NCBI RefSeq assembly: GCF_029167645.1
Contig: NZ_CP119147.1
Span: forward strand, 186,001 to 250,000
Reading direction: 5' to 3'
Length of the DNA: 64,000 nt
Source of the DNA: Streptomyces sp. AM 2-1-1
GTDB taxonomy: Bacteria; Actinomycetota; Actinomycetes; Streptomycetales; Streptomycetaceae
Below are positions 16,642 through 25,614 of this stretch, in pieces. Both the position numbers and the translations under genes were made by a program. The notes under the pieces were generated by a model. It searched no databases and had not been told where the DNA came from. It saw nothing but the letters and a program-made list of their open reading frames with translations. How positions within the stretch are numbered: position 1 is the first letter of the stretch; every line of letters starts with the position of its first letter.

Positions 16642-17385
16642 TCAGCCGCGCGGGGTGCGACGGGTGCGGGTGCGGTTCTCCAGCAGGGTGCGCCGGATCT
16701 CCGCGGCGGTGTGCCGTGCGTGGTCGGTGGTCGCCCTCCGCTCGGAGACGGACGGCACGAAGCGGTAGGTGGGCTGCCGGCAGCGTCCGCAGGAGACGCC
16801 GGTGGTCACGAGGTAGCCGTCCTCGCACTCCGGGTCGGAGCAGCGGCCGCGCGCCAGCAGGGCCTCGGCGATCTGCAGCGGCGTCCACCGGCGGCGGCCG
16901 TCGTCGTCGGTCTCGTGCAGGGCGTGCGCCCAGCGGAGGTTCCACCGGCGTTCGATCCGCTCCCGGAGGAGGTAGGCCGTCCGGCGCCCGAGTTCCTCGC
17001 GGATCAGGTCGTGGACCTCGGCAGGCACCCGCCGGCCGAATCCCTGCATGAGGGGCTGCGGCAGGGCGTTCAGCACGTAGCCGAGGGGGTCCTTGCCGGA
17101 GTACCGGTGCCAGGCCGCGCAGTCGCAGGAGCCGTCCGGCCTCCTGGGGCCCTGGCAGCGCCCGCAGAGTCCTCGGCACTCGGCGCAGAGCCCCTGGTCG
17201 AGACCGTCCAGGTGGGGCGCCGGGGCCCGTCCGCATTCGCGGCAGCAGGAGCTGCAGGGTCCGCAGAGCCGCTCCCCGGCCACGTTCGTGGACCAGGCCC
17301 GCGTCTGGCACCGGCAGCACAGCGCACTGTTGCAGTACTCGTGGTGCGCGGCGCCGGAGTGACGGCCGGAGGGCGGGAAGGACAT
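16642..17385 (-). CDS. Cysteine-rich zinc-ribbon-like protein of unknown function
   Basis: A 247-residue soluble protein not recognised as a named family. The first 95 residues hold a dense ladder of Cys pairs (CCRCQ, CGPCSSCCRECG, CAECRGLCGRCQ, CDC), suggesting two or three zinc ribbons. Residues about 100-185 are helical and basic (LIREELGRRTAYLLRERIERRW), and a further CxxC set, CSDPEC and CGRC, lies near residues 188-208, before a basic tail. The layout suggests nucleic-acid binding or a protein-interaction scaffold; this is inference. GGAGAAG lies nine bases before the ATG at 17385. The small membrane gene at 17592 is upstream on the same strand, 206 bp away. Confidence 0.7.
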   Translation of the reverse strand: MSFPPSGRHSGAAHHEYCNSALCCRCQTRAWSTNVAGERLCGPCSSCCRECGRAPAPHLDGLDQGLCAECRGLCGRCQGPRRPDGSCDCAAWHRYSGKDPLGYVLNALPQPLMQGFGRRVPAEVHDLIREELGRRTAYLLRERIERRWNLRWAHALHETDDDGRRRWTPLQIAEALLARGRCSDPECEDGYLVTTGVSCGRCRQPTYRFVPSVSERRATTDHARHTAAEIRRTLLENRTRTRRTPRG

Positions 17386-17591
17386 GACGGGCTTCTCCAG
17401 TGGCGCGGCCCGGAGCGGTGTGTCCGCTCAGGGCCGGAAGGACATCGGGACGGGACCTGGAGACGACGTTACCGCCCCCCGCGCGTGGATGCGGCGGACG
17501 GTCGTGCGCGGCCCGTGCGTCCACGGGCCGGGGGGAGGGGCCGGAGGCGGCGCGGACCACCGGATCGGTCTCGCGCGCGGGGTGTGGTGCT

Positions 17592-17786
17592 TCAGGGTCT
17601 CAGCCCGCTCACGATCTCGGCGGTGGAGACGATGCCGTCGTGGATCGTGGGTGCCATCCGGGTGCCGGCGATGAGGAAGCCCAGCAGGGCGCAGACGATG
17701 GCGTGCGACATTTTCAGGCCGCCGCTGCGCATGAAGATGATCGCGATGATCAACAGGAACACCACGAGTGAGATGGAAATGACCAT
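17592..17786 (-). CDS. Small two-TM membrane protein of unknown function
   Basis: A 64-residue protein. An N-terminal membrane segment (MVISISLVVFLLIIAIIFMR) is followed by GGLK and a second segment, HAIVCALLGFLIAGT, then a short tail TIHDGIVSTAEIVSGLRP that could lie at the membrane surface. GGAGGAGG sits five bases before ATG 17786, so the start is firm. The sequence looks like a conserved actinobacterial small protein rather than a chance frame, because it uses G/C-ending codons with balanced hydrophobicity. No function can be given. The 330 bp upstream hold no gene. Confidence 0.65.
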   Translation of the reverse strand: MVISISLVVFLLIIAIIFMRSGGLKMSHAIVCALLGFLIAGTRMAPTIHDGIVSTAEIVSGLRP

Positions 17787-18069
17787 GCCCCGCCTCCTCC
17801 GCCGCGACCGGTGTGCGGCACGTGGCGGCCAGTGTGGCGGAGCGCGCGCACCGTTCGGCCGACCGGCGTGTCCGCCGAACGGGTGGTGACGCGCTGTGAC
17901 GGACTGTCGTCCGAGAAGGTGACGGCCCGGCGCGGGTCCCCGGTTGACGTGTGCTGTGAGCTTTCGGTCGAGGGGTCGCGGCGGGACGGGTGCGGGAGCG
18001 CTTCCGCATCCCGTCCCGCCGCGGTCGGCAGGGTCCTCCTGCCCGAGCCGGTCGCCGGGGCTCTTCGAG

Positions 18070-18118
18070 GCCCTTCATCGGGGCCCTTCATCGGGGCCCT
18101 TCGTCGGGGCCCTTCGTC
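18070..18118. repeat. 13-bp tandem repeat at the 3' end of an acyl-CoA dehydrogenase gene
   Basis: Nearly four head-to-tail copies of GCCCTTCATCGGG (copies three and four read CGTC) abut the stop codon of the minus-strand gene at 18117. The 330-bp stretch from 17787 to 18116 otherwise shows no gene. Confidence 0.9.
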
Positions 18119-19259
18119 AGGGAGCCGGGAGCTCCACCAGGCCGGCGACGGTCTCGCGGTGGCGGCCGGCCGTCCCGTACGCGAGGGAGTCGGCCTTCGC
18201 CCGCTTCAGGTACAGGTGGGCCGGGTGTTCCCAGGTCATGCCGATCCCCGCGTGGAGCTGGACGCACTCCTCGGCCGCGTGCACCGCCACTCCGGAGCAG
18301 TACGCCTGGGCGACGGCGACCGCGAGGGCCGCGTCGGGGGCGCTGGTGGCCAGCGCGTCGGCGGCGTTGCGGGCGGCGGCGCGCGCCGAGACGACCTGGA
18401 GCCAGATCTCGGCCATGCGGTGCTTGAGCGCCTGGAAGGAACCGATCGGCCGGTTGAACTGGTGGCGCTCACGCGTGTATCGGACGGTCTCGGTGAGGCA
18501 CCATTCGGCGACGCCGAGCTGTTCGGAGGCGAGGAGCCCCGCGCCGGTCAGCAGTCCCTGCCGCACGGCCGCCACGCAGTCCCCTGGCCCTGCGAGCAAC
18601 GTCGCCGGGGCGCCGTCCAGGGTGACCGAGGCGAGCGGGCGGGTGAGGTCCAGCGGGACGAGGCGTTCCAGGACGACGGTGGCCTCCCGGTGAGGGGCCC
18701 GCTCGACGGCGTACAGCCCGGTGGGGGCGGGTACCAGCAGGACGTCGGCGAGGGCCCCGTCGGCGACACCCCGTACGGTGCCGGTCAGCGCGCCGCAGTC
18801 GGCGGTCACCTCGGCGGTGTGGTCCCCCCCGGGCGCGGCGGCGAAGGGTACGGCGAGCGCGGCGGTGCGCCGGCCCGCAGCGAGGTCGCCGAGCAGGACG
18901 GCGGCGGGGCCGTCCTCGGGGTCCAGGGCGAGCAGGACCGCCGTGGCGACGACCGCGCTGGTGAGGTACGGGGAGGGGGTGGCGGCCCGTCCGAGCTCCT
19001 CCAGCACGACGGCGGCCTCCCGGTGCGTGGCCCCCAGGCCGCCGAGCTTCTCGGGCACCAGCAGCCCCGCGGCGCCGATGCCGGCGGCGAGGGTCTTCCA
19101 GAGTTCCTGGTCGTACGGCGTGTCGGACTCCGTCCGGGCGATCACGGACGGCGCGTCGGACCGGTCGGCGAGCAGGGCCCGCACGGCCGACCGGAGGTCC
19201 TCCTCGGCCTCGGAGTAGAGGAGGTCGGGGGTGGTGGCGGGCTGGATCGGGGCGGTCAT
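18117..19259 (-). CDS. Acyl-CoA dehydrogenase
   Basis: A 380-residue FAD-dependent acyl-CoA dehydrogenase that introduces an alpha-beta double bond into an acyl-CoA. The N-terminal helical domain includes GLLVPEKLGGLGATHREAAV near residue 65. The middle beta domain is shorter and less conserved than in canonical members. The C-terminal domain has RYTRERHQFNRPIGSFQALK near residues 268-287 and the substrate-end motif QLHAGIGMTWEHPAHLYLKR near residue 340. The ATG overlaps the stop of the next upstream dehydrogenase gene (ATGA), so the pair is translationally coupled. Pairs of divergent dehydrogenases like this often form heteromers, as in steroid side-chain degradation; that is inference. Confidence 0.88.
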   Translation of the reverse strand: MTAPIQPATTPDLLYSEAEEDLRSAVRALLADRSDAPSVIARTESDTPYDQELWKTLAAGIGAAGLLVPEKLGGLGATHREAAVVLEELGRAATPSPYLTSAVVATAVLLALDPEDGPAAVLLGDLAAGRRTAALAVPFAAAPGGDHTAEVTADCGALTGTVRGVADGALADVLLVPAPTGLYAVERAPHREATVVLERLVPLDLTRPLASVTLDGAPATLLAGPGDCVAAVRQGLLTGAGLLASEQLGVAEWCLTETVRYTRERHQFNRPIGSFQALKHRMAEIWLQVVSARAAARNAADALATSAPDAALAVAVAQAYCSGVAVHAAEECVQLHAGIGMTWEHPAHLYLKRAKADSLAYGTAGRHRETVAGLVELPAP

Positions 19260-20446
19260 CGGGACAGGTCCTTCCAGGCGACGTCCTTGTCGGTGCGCGG
19301 TTCGGCGGGAAGCCCGAGGACACGCTCGGCGACGATGTTCAGCAGCACCTCGCTGGTGCCGCCCTCGATCGAGTTGCCCTTGGAGCGCAGGTAGCGGTAG
19401 CCGGCGTCCCGTCCGGTGAAGTCCACCAGTTCGGGGCGGCGCATCGTCCAGTCGCTGTAGAGCAGACCCTCGTCGGCGAGGAGTTCGACCTCCAGGCCGC
19501 TGATCTGCTGGTTGAGCCGGGCGAAGGCGAGCTTCATGCCCGAGCCCTCGGGGCCCGGCCGGCCCGCGACGAGTTGCTGACGCAGCCGCTCGCCGGTGAG
19601 GCGGGCGACCTCGGCCTCCACCCAGAGCGTGATCAGGCGCTGGTGCAGGTCGGGGGTGCGCAGGTCGGGACGCTCGCGCCAGGTGCGGGACACCGGGCCG
19701 ATCATCCCGCCCTCGCGGGGGATGCGGGCCCCGCCGATGGAGACGCGCTCGTTCATGAGCGTGGTCCGGGCGACCTTCCAGCCCTCTCCGACGGGTCCCA
19801 GCCGCCTGCTGTCGGGGATGCGTACACCGGTGAGGAAGACCTCGTTGAACTCCGCCTCGCCGGTGATCTGGCGCAGGGGGCGCACATCGACACCCGGGTC
19901 GGTCATGTCGCAGACGAAGTAGCTGATGCCGCGGTGCTTGGGCAGGTCGGGGTCGGTGCGGGCGATGAGGATGGCCCAGCGGGCGAGATGGGCGCTGGAC
20001 GTCCAGACCTTCTGCCCGTCGACGATCCAGGTGTCGCCGTCGCGGACCGCCCGGGTGGAGAGCGCGGCCAGGTCTGAACCGGCGCCGGGCTCGCTGAAGA
20101 GCTGGCACCAGACCTCCTCGCCGATCCACAGCGGGCGCAGGAAGCGCCGCTTCTGCTCGTCCGTACCGAAGCCGAGGATCGTGGGGGCGGCCATGCCGAG
20201 GCCGATGCCGATGCGGCGGGGGTCGTTGTCGGGGGCGCCCGCGGCGGCGAGTTCGGCGTCGACGACCGGCTGGAGGGAGTGGGGGGCGTCGAGGCCGCCC
20301 AGACCGGCCGGGTAGTGGACCCAGGCGAGCCCCGCGTCGAAGCGGGCGCCCAGGAACTCCTCGCGGCCGGTCGTGGCGGGGGGATGGGCGGCGAGCAGTT
20401 CGCGGGTGCGGCGCAGGAGGTCGGCGGCGTCGGCGTGGGTGGTCAT
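19256..20446 (-). CDS. Acyl-CoA dehydrogenase
   Basis: A 396-residue acyl-CoA dehydrogenase, better conserved than its downstream partner. The middle domain has the FAD/substrate segment WCQLFSEPGAGSDLAALSTRAV near residues 112-133 and DTWIVDGQKVWTSSAHLARW near residues 137-156. The C-terminal part has GNSIEGGTSEVLLNIVAERVLGL near residues 360-382, where the EGGTSE segment is normal for this group. It is the second gene of a three-gene operon and overlaps both neighbours by 4 bp (ATGA). The substrate is unknown; a branched or polyketide-like acyl-CoA is plausible. Confidence 0.9.
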   Translation of the reverse strand: MTTHADAADLLRRTRELLAAHPPATTGREEFLGARFDAGLAWVHYPAGLGGLDAPHSLQPVVDAELAAAGAPDNDPRRIGIGLGMAAPTILGFGTDEQKRRFLRPLWIGEEVWCQLFSEPGAGSDLAALSTRAVRDGDTWIVDGQKVWTSSAHLARWAILIARTDPDLPKHRGISYFVCDMTDPGVDVRPLRQITGEAEFNEVFLTGVRIPDSRRLGPVGEGWKVARTTLMNERVSIGGARIPREGGMIGPVSRTWRERPDLRTPDLHQRLITLWVEAEVARLTGERLRQQLVAGRPGPEGSGMKLAFARLNQQISGLEVELLADEGLLYSDWTMRRPELVDFTGRDAGYRYLRSKGNSIEGGTSEVLLNIVAERVLGLPAEPRTDKDVAWKDLSR

Positions 20447-21411
20447 CGGGTGCTCCCGGTCGGCAGGACGACGACGCGGCCGGTGGTCGTGCCGTCCGCG
20501 ACCCGCTGGACGGCGTCCGCCGCCGCGGACATCGGGACCCGCTCACTGACCAGCGGCTTCACGAGCCCCTGTGCGGCCAGCTCGGTCAGCTCGTCGTGGC
20601 AGGCGCGGACGGCGGCGGGGTCCTTGGTGTTGTAGAGGCCCCAGTGGAGTCCGAGGACGGAGTAGTTCTTGACGAGGACGTGGTTGAGTGCCGGTGCGGG
20701 GACGGTGCCGCCCGCGAAGCCGACGACGACGATCCGGCCCTCGAAGGCGATGCACTTGACGGACTTGGCGTAGGCGTCGCCGCCGACCGGGTCGTAGACG
20801 ACGTCGGCGCCGCGCCCGCCGGTGGCCTCCTTGACGGTGGCGACGATGTCCTCGGTACGCCGGTCGATGACCAGGTCGCAACCGAGCTTCCGGGCGACGG
20901 CGGCCTTCTCGGGCCCTCCGACGACTCCGATCACCGTGGCTCCGGCGGCCTTGCCGAGCTGAACGGCGGCGCTGCCCACCCCCCCGGCGGCCGCGTGCAC
21001 CAGCAGGGTCTCGCCGGGCTGGATGCGTGCCCGGCGGTGCAGGCCGAACCAGCCCGTCTGGTAGCCGATGTGCAGGGCCGCGGCCTCGGCGTCGTCGAGC
21101 GCTCCGGGGGCGGGCAGCAGCGCCGCCTCGTCCACCACGACGTACTCGGCGAGGCCGCCGTGCGGGAGCGCGGGGGTGGCGAGCACCCGGCGTCCGTCCT
21201 CGGTCCGACCGCAGATCTCCACCCCGGGCGTGAAGGGCAGCGGGGGCCTGACCTGGTACTGGCCCCGGCAGAGCAGTGCGTCGGGGAAGTTGATGTTCGC
21301 CGCCCGCACCGAGAGGAGTACCTGCCCCTCGCCGGGCACCGGGCGGTCCGTCTCGTCGAGCGTCATCACCTCGCCCGGCTCGCCGTTGCGGTGCACTCGC
21401 CATGCCTGCAT
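20443..21411 (-). CDS. NADPH:quinone oxidoreductase / zinc-less MDR enoyl reductase
   Basis: A 322-residue member of the medium-chain dehydrogenase/reductase family, quinone-oxidoreductase type. The catalytic-domain start is VRAANINFPDALLCRGQYQ, the substrate region is PFTPGVEICG, and the nucleotide-binding fold is LVHAAAGGVGSAAVQLGKAAGA near residues 138-159. The Cys and His ligands of zinc alcohol dehydrogenases are absent, which fits quinone or enoyl reduction. ATG 21409-21411 is preceded by GGAGG with six-base spacing. It is the first gene of the operon with the two acyl-CoA dehydrogenases, pointing to a catabolic unit for an acyl substrate. A candidate promoter and operator lie about 45 bp upstream. 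Confidence 0.88.
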   Translation of the reverse strand: MQAWRVHRNGEPGEVMTLDETDRPVPGEGQVLLSVRAANINFPDALLCRGQYQVRPPLPFTPGVEICGRTEDGRRVLATPALPHGGLAEYVVVDEAALLPAPGALDDAEAAALHIGYQTGWFGLHRRARIQPGETLLVHAAAGGVGSAAVQLGKAAGATVIGVVGGPEKAAVARKLGCDLVIDRRTEDIVATVKEATGGRGADVVYDPVGGDAYAKSVKCIAFEGRIVVVGFAGGTVPAPALNHVLVKNYSVLGLHWGLYNTKDPAAVRACHDELTELAAQGLVKPLVSERVPMSAAADAVQRVADGTTTGRVVVLPTGSTR

Positions 21412-21454
21412 GAAGGCCTCCACGAACCTGTCGGCGTTTCGCTTGCTCCGGCGC

Positions 21455-21483
21455 ATACTAAGCGGTCGCTTGCCCTGTGGGAA
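21455..21483 (-). promoter_or_regulatory. Promoter with overlapping palindromic operator for the acyl-CoA dehydrogenase operon
   Basis: On the minus strand TTCCCA (21483-21478) and TAGTAT (21460-21455) are separated by 17 bp, each matching four of six sigma-70 consensus positions. The spacer and -10 edge contain AAGCGACCGCTT (21460-21471), arms of five bases around two central ones, a shape typical of TetR-family operators before acyl-CoA dehydrogenase genes. No TetR gene is adjacent. Confidence 0.45.
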
Positions 21484-21560
21484 CACCTGTGGGTCCGCCG
21501 CTGCGGCCGGTGGGTACGGGTGGGTGGTGCGGGCGGGCCGGCTGATGCCGTGAGCCGGAA

Positions 21561-22160
21561 TCAGTCGCCCCGGGGGCGGGCGATCACATGCATCCGCTCG
21601 CCCTGCGGCCCGAAGAGGCTGAGGAACTCCACCGTCTCCTCTCCGGCGGGGCCGAACCAGTGCGGCAGCCGGGTGTCGAACTCGGCGGCCTCGCCCGGTT
21701 CCATCACCAGGTCGTGGTCGGCGAGGAGCAGTCGCAACCGCCCGGAGAGGACGAACAGCCATTCGTACCCCTCGTGGGTGCGCTGCTCCGGCGGCTCGCC
21801 CGTGCCGCCCTGCTGGACGAGCTTGTACGCCTGGAGTCCGCCGGGCCGGGCGGTGAGCGGCAGCATGACCCGGCCGTGCCGGACGATCGGTTTGGCCCGG
21901 ACCCGCGGGTCTCCCACGGGCGGGGCACCGACGAGGTCGTCGAGCGGGACCTCGTGGGCGCGGGCGATGGGCAGCAGCAGTTCCAGGGTGGGGCGGCGCC
22001 CACCGGATTCGAGCCGGGAGAGGGTGCTGACGGAGATGCCGGTGGCGGCCGAGAGAGCGGCGAGCGTCACCTCGCGTTCCTTGCGCAGGCGGCGCAGCCG
22101 GGGGCCGACCCCGGAGAGCACCGTGTCCAGCTCGGGATCGCTCTGCGCCTGTTCGCTCAT
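21561..22160 (-). CDS. XRE-family transcriptional regulator with C-terminal cupin domain
   Basis: A 199-residue regulator. A helix-turn-helix of the Xre type spans residues about 17-72 (LRRLRKEREVTLAALSAATG, then SVSTLSRLESGGRRP), followed by a cupin sensor domain at about 100-190 (HEGYEWLFVLSGRLRLLL, VMEPGEAAEFDTRLPHWFG). This layout is common in repressors of amino-acid or polyamine catabolism that bind a small ligand in the cupin barrel. The ATG at 22158-22160 has a GGGGG ribosome site. It lies 149 bp upstream of the acyl-CoA dehydrogenase operon in the same direction and is a possible but unproven regulator of it. Confidence 0.88.
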   Translation of the reverse strand: MSEQAQSDPELDTVLSGVGPRLRRLRKEREVTLAALSAATGISVSTLSRLESGGRRPTLELLLPIARAHEVPLDDLVGAPPVGDPRVRAKPIVRHGRVMLPLTARPGGLQAYKLVQQGGTGEPPEQRTHEGYEWLFVLSGRLRLLLADHDLVMEPGEAAEFDTRLPHWFGPAGEETVEFLSLFGPQGERMHVIARPRGD

Positions 22161-22284
22161 GCCCCCAGTGTGCGGAACCGGCCGAGGCGGTCGCCCGCCG
22201 GGCCCGGTCCTCGGCGCCGTCGGCACGCGCCCGGCGTGCCGGGAAAGGGGCGGATCGGGCAGGCCGGGCTGGGCGGGAGCGGGG

Positions 22285-23230
<946 letters not shown>

Positions 23231-23238
23231 TTCCCGGC

Positions 23239-23273
23239 GCGTCCGCGCCCTCTCCTCCGGCTCGCGCGGACGC
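23239..23273 (+). terminator. Hairpin terminator after the rhodanese gene
   Basis: GCGTCCGCGC pairs with GCGCGGACGC around a 15-base loop, starting 9 bp after the stop codon. No T-run. Confidence 0.5.
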
Positions 23274-23720
23274 CGGTCGCGGCAGACAGTCCCGGGCCCG
23301 TCGTCACAGGCCGTCGCCCGCACGCACCGTGCGGGACCGGAGGTGGCCGGGCGGCCCACCCGTCACGCGCCCATGGCCGCCGAGGCCCTCGCCGCTCACG
23401 GACAGGCGCGTTCGGTGCGCCGCCGGCTCGCTCGGTACGCGACCCGGCCGGACCCGCCCGCGGCCCGGGCTAGCGGGCCGCGCGCCACCGCCCCGTCGCT
23501 GGTCCCGCCCCGCCGCCGGGTGCCGGCAGTGGTGCCGCCGCGTTCGACACGGTGGTGCCCGGCCCTGGCGACGGCCCCGCGTTACGTCGAACCGAGGGTG
23601 CGGCCGGAGAGAGCGCTCGGCCGCACTCTCCGCACCCGGCCGGAGGCAGTCTCACCTCCCCGCCGCGGCACCGGCGGGACGGTCTGGCAGGTGCGCGCCC
23701 CGGTCCCTCGCCGGGTCCGC
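23274..23720. other. Intergenic stretch, nothing identified
   Basis: This 447-bp GC-rich stretch lies between the rhodanese terminator and the 3' end of the minus-strand peptidase gene. Long open frames cross it on both strands, but none has a ribosome site, family resemblance or a distinct codon pattern. No repeat or RNA gene was seen. Confidence 0.5.
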
Positions 23721-25016
23721 TCAGACCTCGTCGCGGACCAGGGCCAGCAGGCGGTCCAGCACGCGGGGACCGCCCGCGCGAAGGCCGTCGTGCTCGAACT
23801 CGTCGGTCACCCAGGTCCGCAGCCCCCGGATCGCCGCCGCCGTGGTGAGCGCGTGGCCCGTGTCCACGTACATGTCGTCGTGGTAGACGGCCGCCGCGAC
23901 CGGGACCTCGTTGGCGGCGAGCCGCTCCCTGTCGTACAGCTCCGGCCAGTCGGTGCGGGCCGCCAGCAGTTCCGCGGTCTCGCGCAGCGGGCGCAGCGCG
24001 GGGTCCGTCCCGAAGTGCCACGGATGGATGCTCTCGCCCGTGAAGAGCAGCGGTCCGTCGCCGGCGAGCGCGGTGGCGGCGTCGAACTGCGGGAACTCGG
24101 CACGGACGCGTTCGGCGGACCAGGCGGTGGGCCGCTCGCCCTGGCCGTAGATCGGCTCGTGCAGCAGGGCGTACAGGGGGTGGGCGGCGAAGGAGTTCGC
24201 CGTACGCATGGCTTCCTGGAAGGCGTCGGAGAGCGCGGGGCCGTCCGGGGTGGTGACGAAGGCGTTCTCCAGCAGGTAATGGAGCTGGTGGCTGCCCTGG
24301 CCGCCGCCGAGCATGATGCCGAGCGACTGGAAGCCCTCGGGGGTGAGCAGGTGACCGGCGGATTCGACCCGGTGCGCGGTGAGGTACGCGGCGATCTCGC
24401 GCGCCCGCGCGACATCCTGCGGGTAGCGCGCGTAGTGGGCGGCGACCTTGCGTTCGATGCGCGGGTACGCGGCGCGGTAGACCTCGTCCGCGTGGGCGTC
24501 GAGCGAGGGCAGTCCGCCGGTGATCAGTACGGCTGCCAGGCCTTCGGGAACCGCCGACAGGTAGTGGACGGCGCAGAACCCGCCGAAGGACTGGCCGAGG
24601 ACGGTCCAGGGGCGCCGGCCGGTCAGCCGGGGCCGGATCAGCTCGCAGTCCCGCACGATCGAGTCGGAGCGGAAATGGCTCAGGTAGGCGGCCTGTTCGG
24701 CGGGCCCGCCGCGTGTCGGGAGGGTCTGCCGGTTCGCCGGCGTGGAGAGACCGGTGCCCCGCTGGTCGAGGAGGAGGACCCGGAACTCCTCCAGGGCCCG
24801 GCCGAGCCATGCTTCGCTGCCGACGAAGCGCCGTGCTCCGAAGCCGGGGCCGCCTTCCAGGTAGACCAGCCAGGGAAGGTCCTCGTCGACCTTGGACGGA
24901 GCCACCGCCTCCCGGCCGAAGACCTCGATCCGCTCACCCGTGGGGTCGGCGTGGTCGAGGGGAACGGTGAAGGTGCGGTCCGTGAAGACCACGCCGGGAT
25001 GGCGGAAACTGCTCAC
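23721..25016 (-). CDS. Alpha/beta-hydrolase peptidase, S33 family (prolyl aminopeptidase-like)
   Basis: A 431-residue alpha/beta hydrolase of the proline iminopeptidase group, which releases N-terminal proline. The oxyanion segment is YLEGGPGFGARR near residue 52 (HGGPG in most members), DQRGTGLS follows near residue 84, the nucleophile elbow is GQSFGG near residue 142 with Ser 144, and a C-terminal His lies in VDTGHAL near residue 389. The length fits the larger Streptomyces-type enzymes. The start is GTG 25014-25016 with AGGAG eight bases upstream. There is no signal peptide, so it is cytoplasmic. A DUF2087 gene lies 96 bp upstream on the same strand. Confidence 0.85.
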   Translation of the reverse strand: MSSFRHPGVVFTDRTFTVPLDHADPTGERIEVFGREAVAPSKVDEDLPWLVYLEGGPGFGARRFVGSEAWLGRALEEFRVLLLDQRGTGLSTPANRQTLPTRGGPAEQAAYLSHFRSDSIVRDCELIRPRLTGRRPWTVLGQSFGGFCAVHYLSAVPEGLAAVLITGGLPSLDAHADEVYRAAYPRIERKVAAHYARYPQDVARAREIAAYLTAHRVESAGHLLTPEGFQSLGIMLGGGQGSHQLHYLLENAFVTTPDGPALSDAFQEAMRTANSFAAHPLYALLHEPIYGQGERPTAWSAERVRAEFPQFDAATALAGDGPLLFTGESIHPWHFGTDPALRPLRETAELLAARTDWPELYDRERLAANEVPVAAAVYHDDMYVDTGHALTTAAAIRGLRTWVTDEFEHDGLRAGGPRVLDRLLALVRDEV

Positions 25017-25112
25017 AGTGATGCTCCTGAATCAGTCGGATTCAGGACAGTTCAGCACAGGACCTCTGCGCGGGTTCCTCCGCCCCCGGCACCCCGGTCC
25101 GGGGGCCTGTCG

Positions 25113-25403
25113 TCAGGCCGACGGAACCTCGGCGGCCCGCCGGTAGGCCCGGCCGTCGCGGGTGCGGGTCAGCAGCCGCGACTCGACCAGATAGCGGCGC
25201 AGCGCGGCGGAGTCGTCGTGGACCGTCAGAAGGGCGTCGTTCACCTCGCCTTCCGTGTAGAAGCGTCCGGTGTCGAAGAGCGTCGCGGCGAGGTGCTCCA
25301 GCAGCGGGCCCCGGCGGGCGGGCCTGCGCGGCACTGCCTTCAGGCGTCCCCGGGAGAAGAGGTCGGACAGATGGGGGGCGGTGAGCGTCACGTCGTCGGG
25401 CAT
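25113..25403 (-). CDS. DUF2087-domain protein
   Basis: A 96-residue protein matching the DUF2087 winged-helix-like domain. Landmarks are [20 protein letters not shown] near residues 15-34, the central RFYTEGEVNDAL near residue 47 and DSAALRRYLVESRLLTRTRD near residues 64-83. The domain usually forms the C-terminal half of longer transcription-related proteins but also occurs alone, as here. A regulatory role is likely but not shown. ATG 25401-25403 is the only sensible start. Confidence 0.75.
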   Translation of the reverse strand: MPDDVTLTAPHLSDLFSRGRLKAVPRRPARRGPLLEHLAATLFDTGRFYTEGEVNDALLTVHDDSAALRRYLVESRLLTRTRDGRAYRRAAEVPSA

Positions 25404-25614
25404 GGGCGTCAGCCTCGCAGCGCCGCGCCCGTGCGCGCAACGCGTTATCGGCTCCGCGCCAGCCCTGTTCGCGCGTCACCCGTGGGGCGAGCGGCGCGCC
25501 CGTACGCGCGGGTGCGGCTCGCCCCGGAGCGCGTGGGCGGACCGCGTTGCGTCCGTACGGAGGCACCTGGGGCGGGGGACGCTGCGAACGCGATCTTCGG
25601 GGCAGCTTGTAGGA

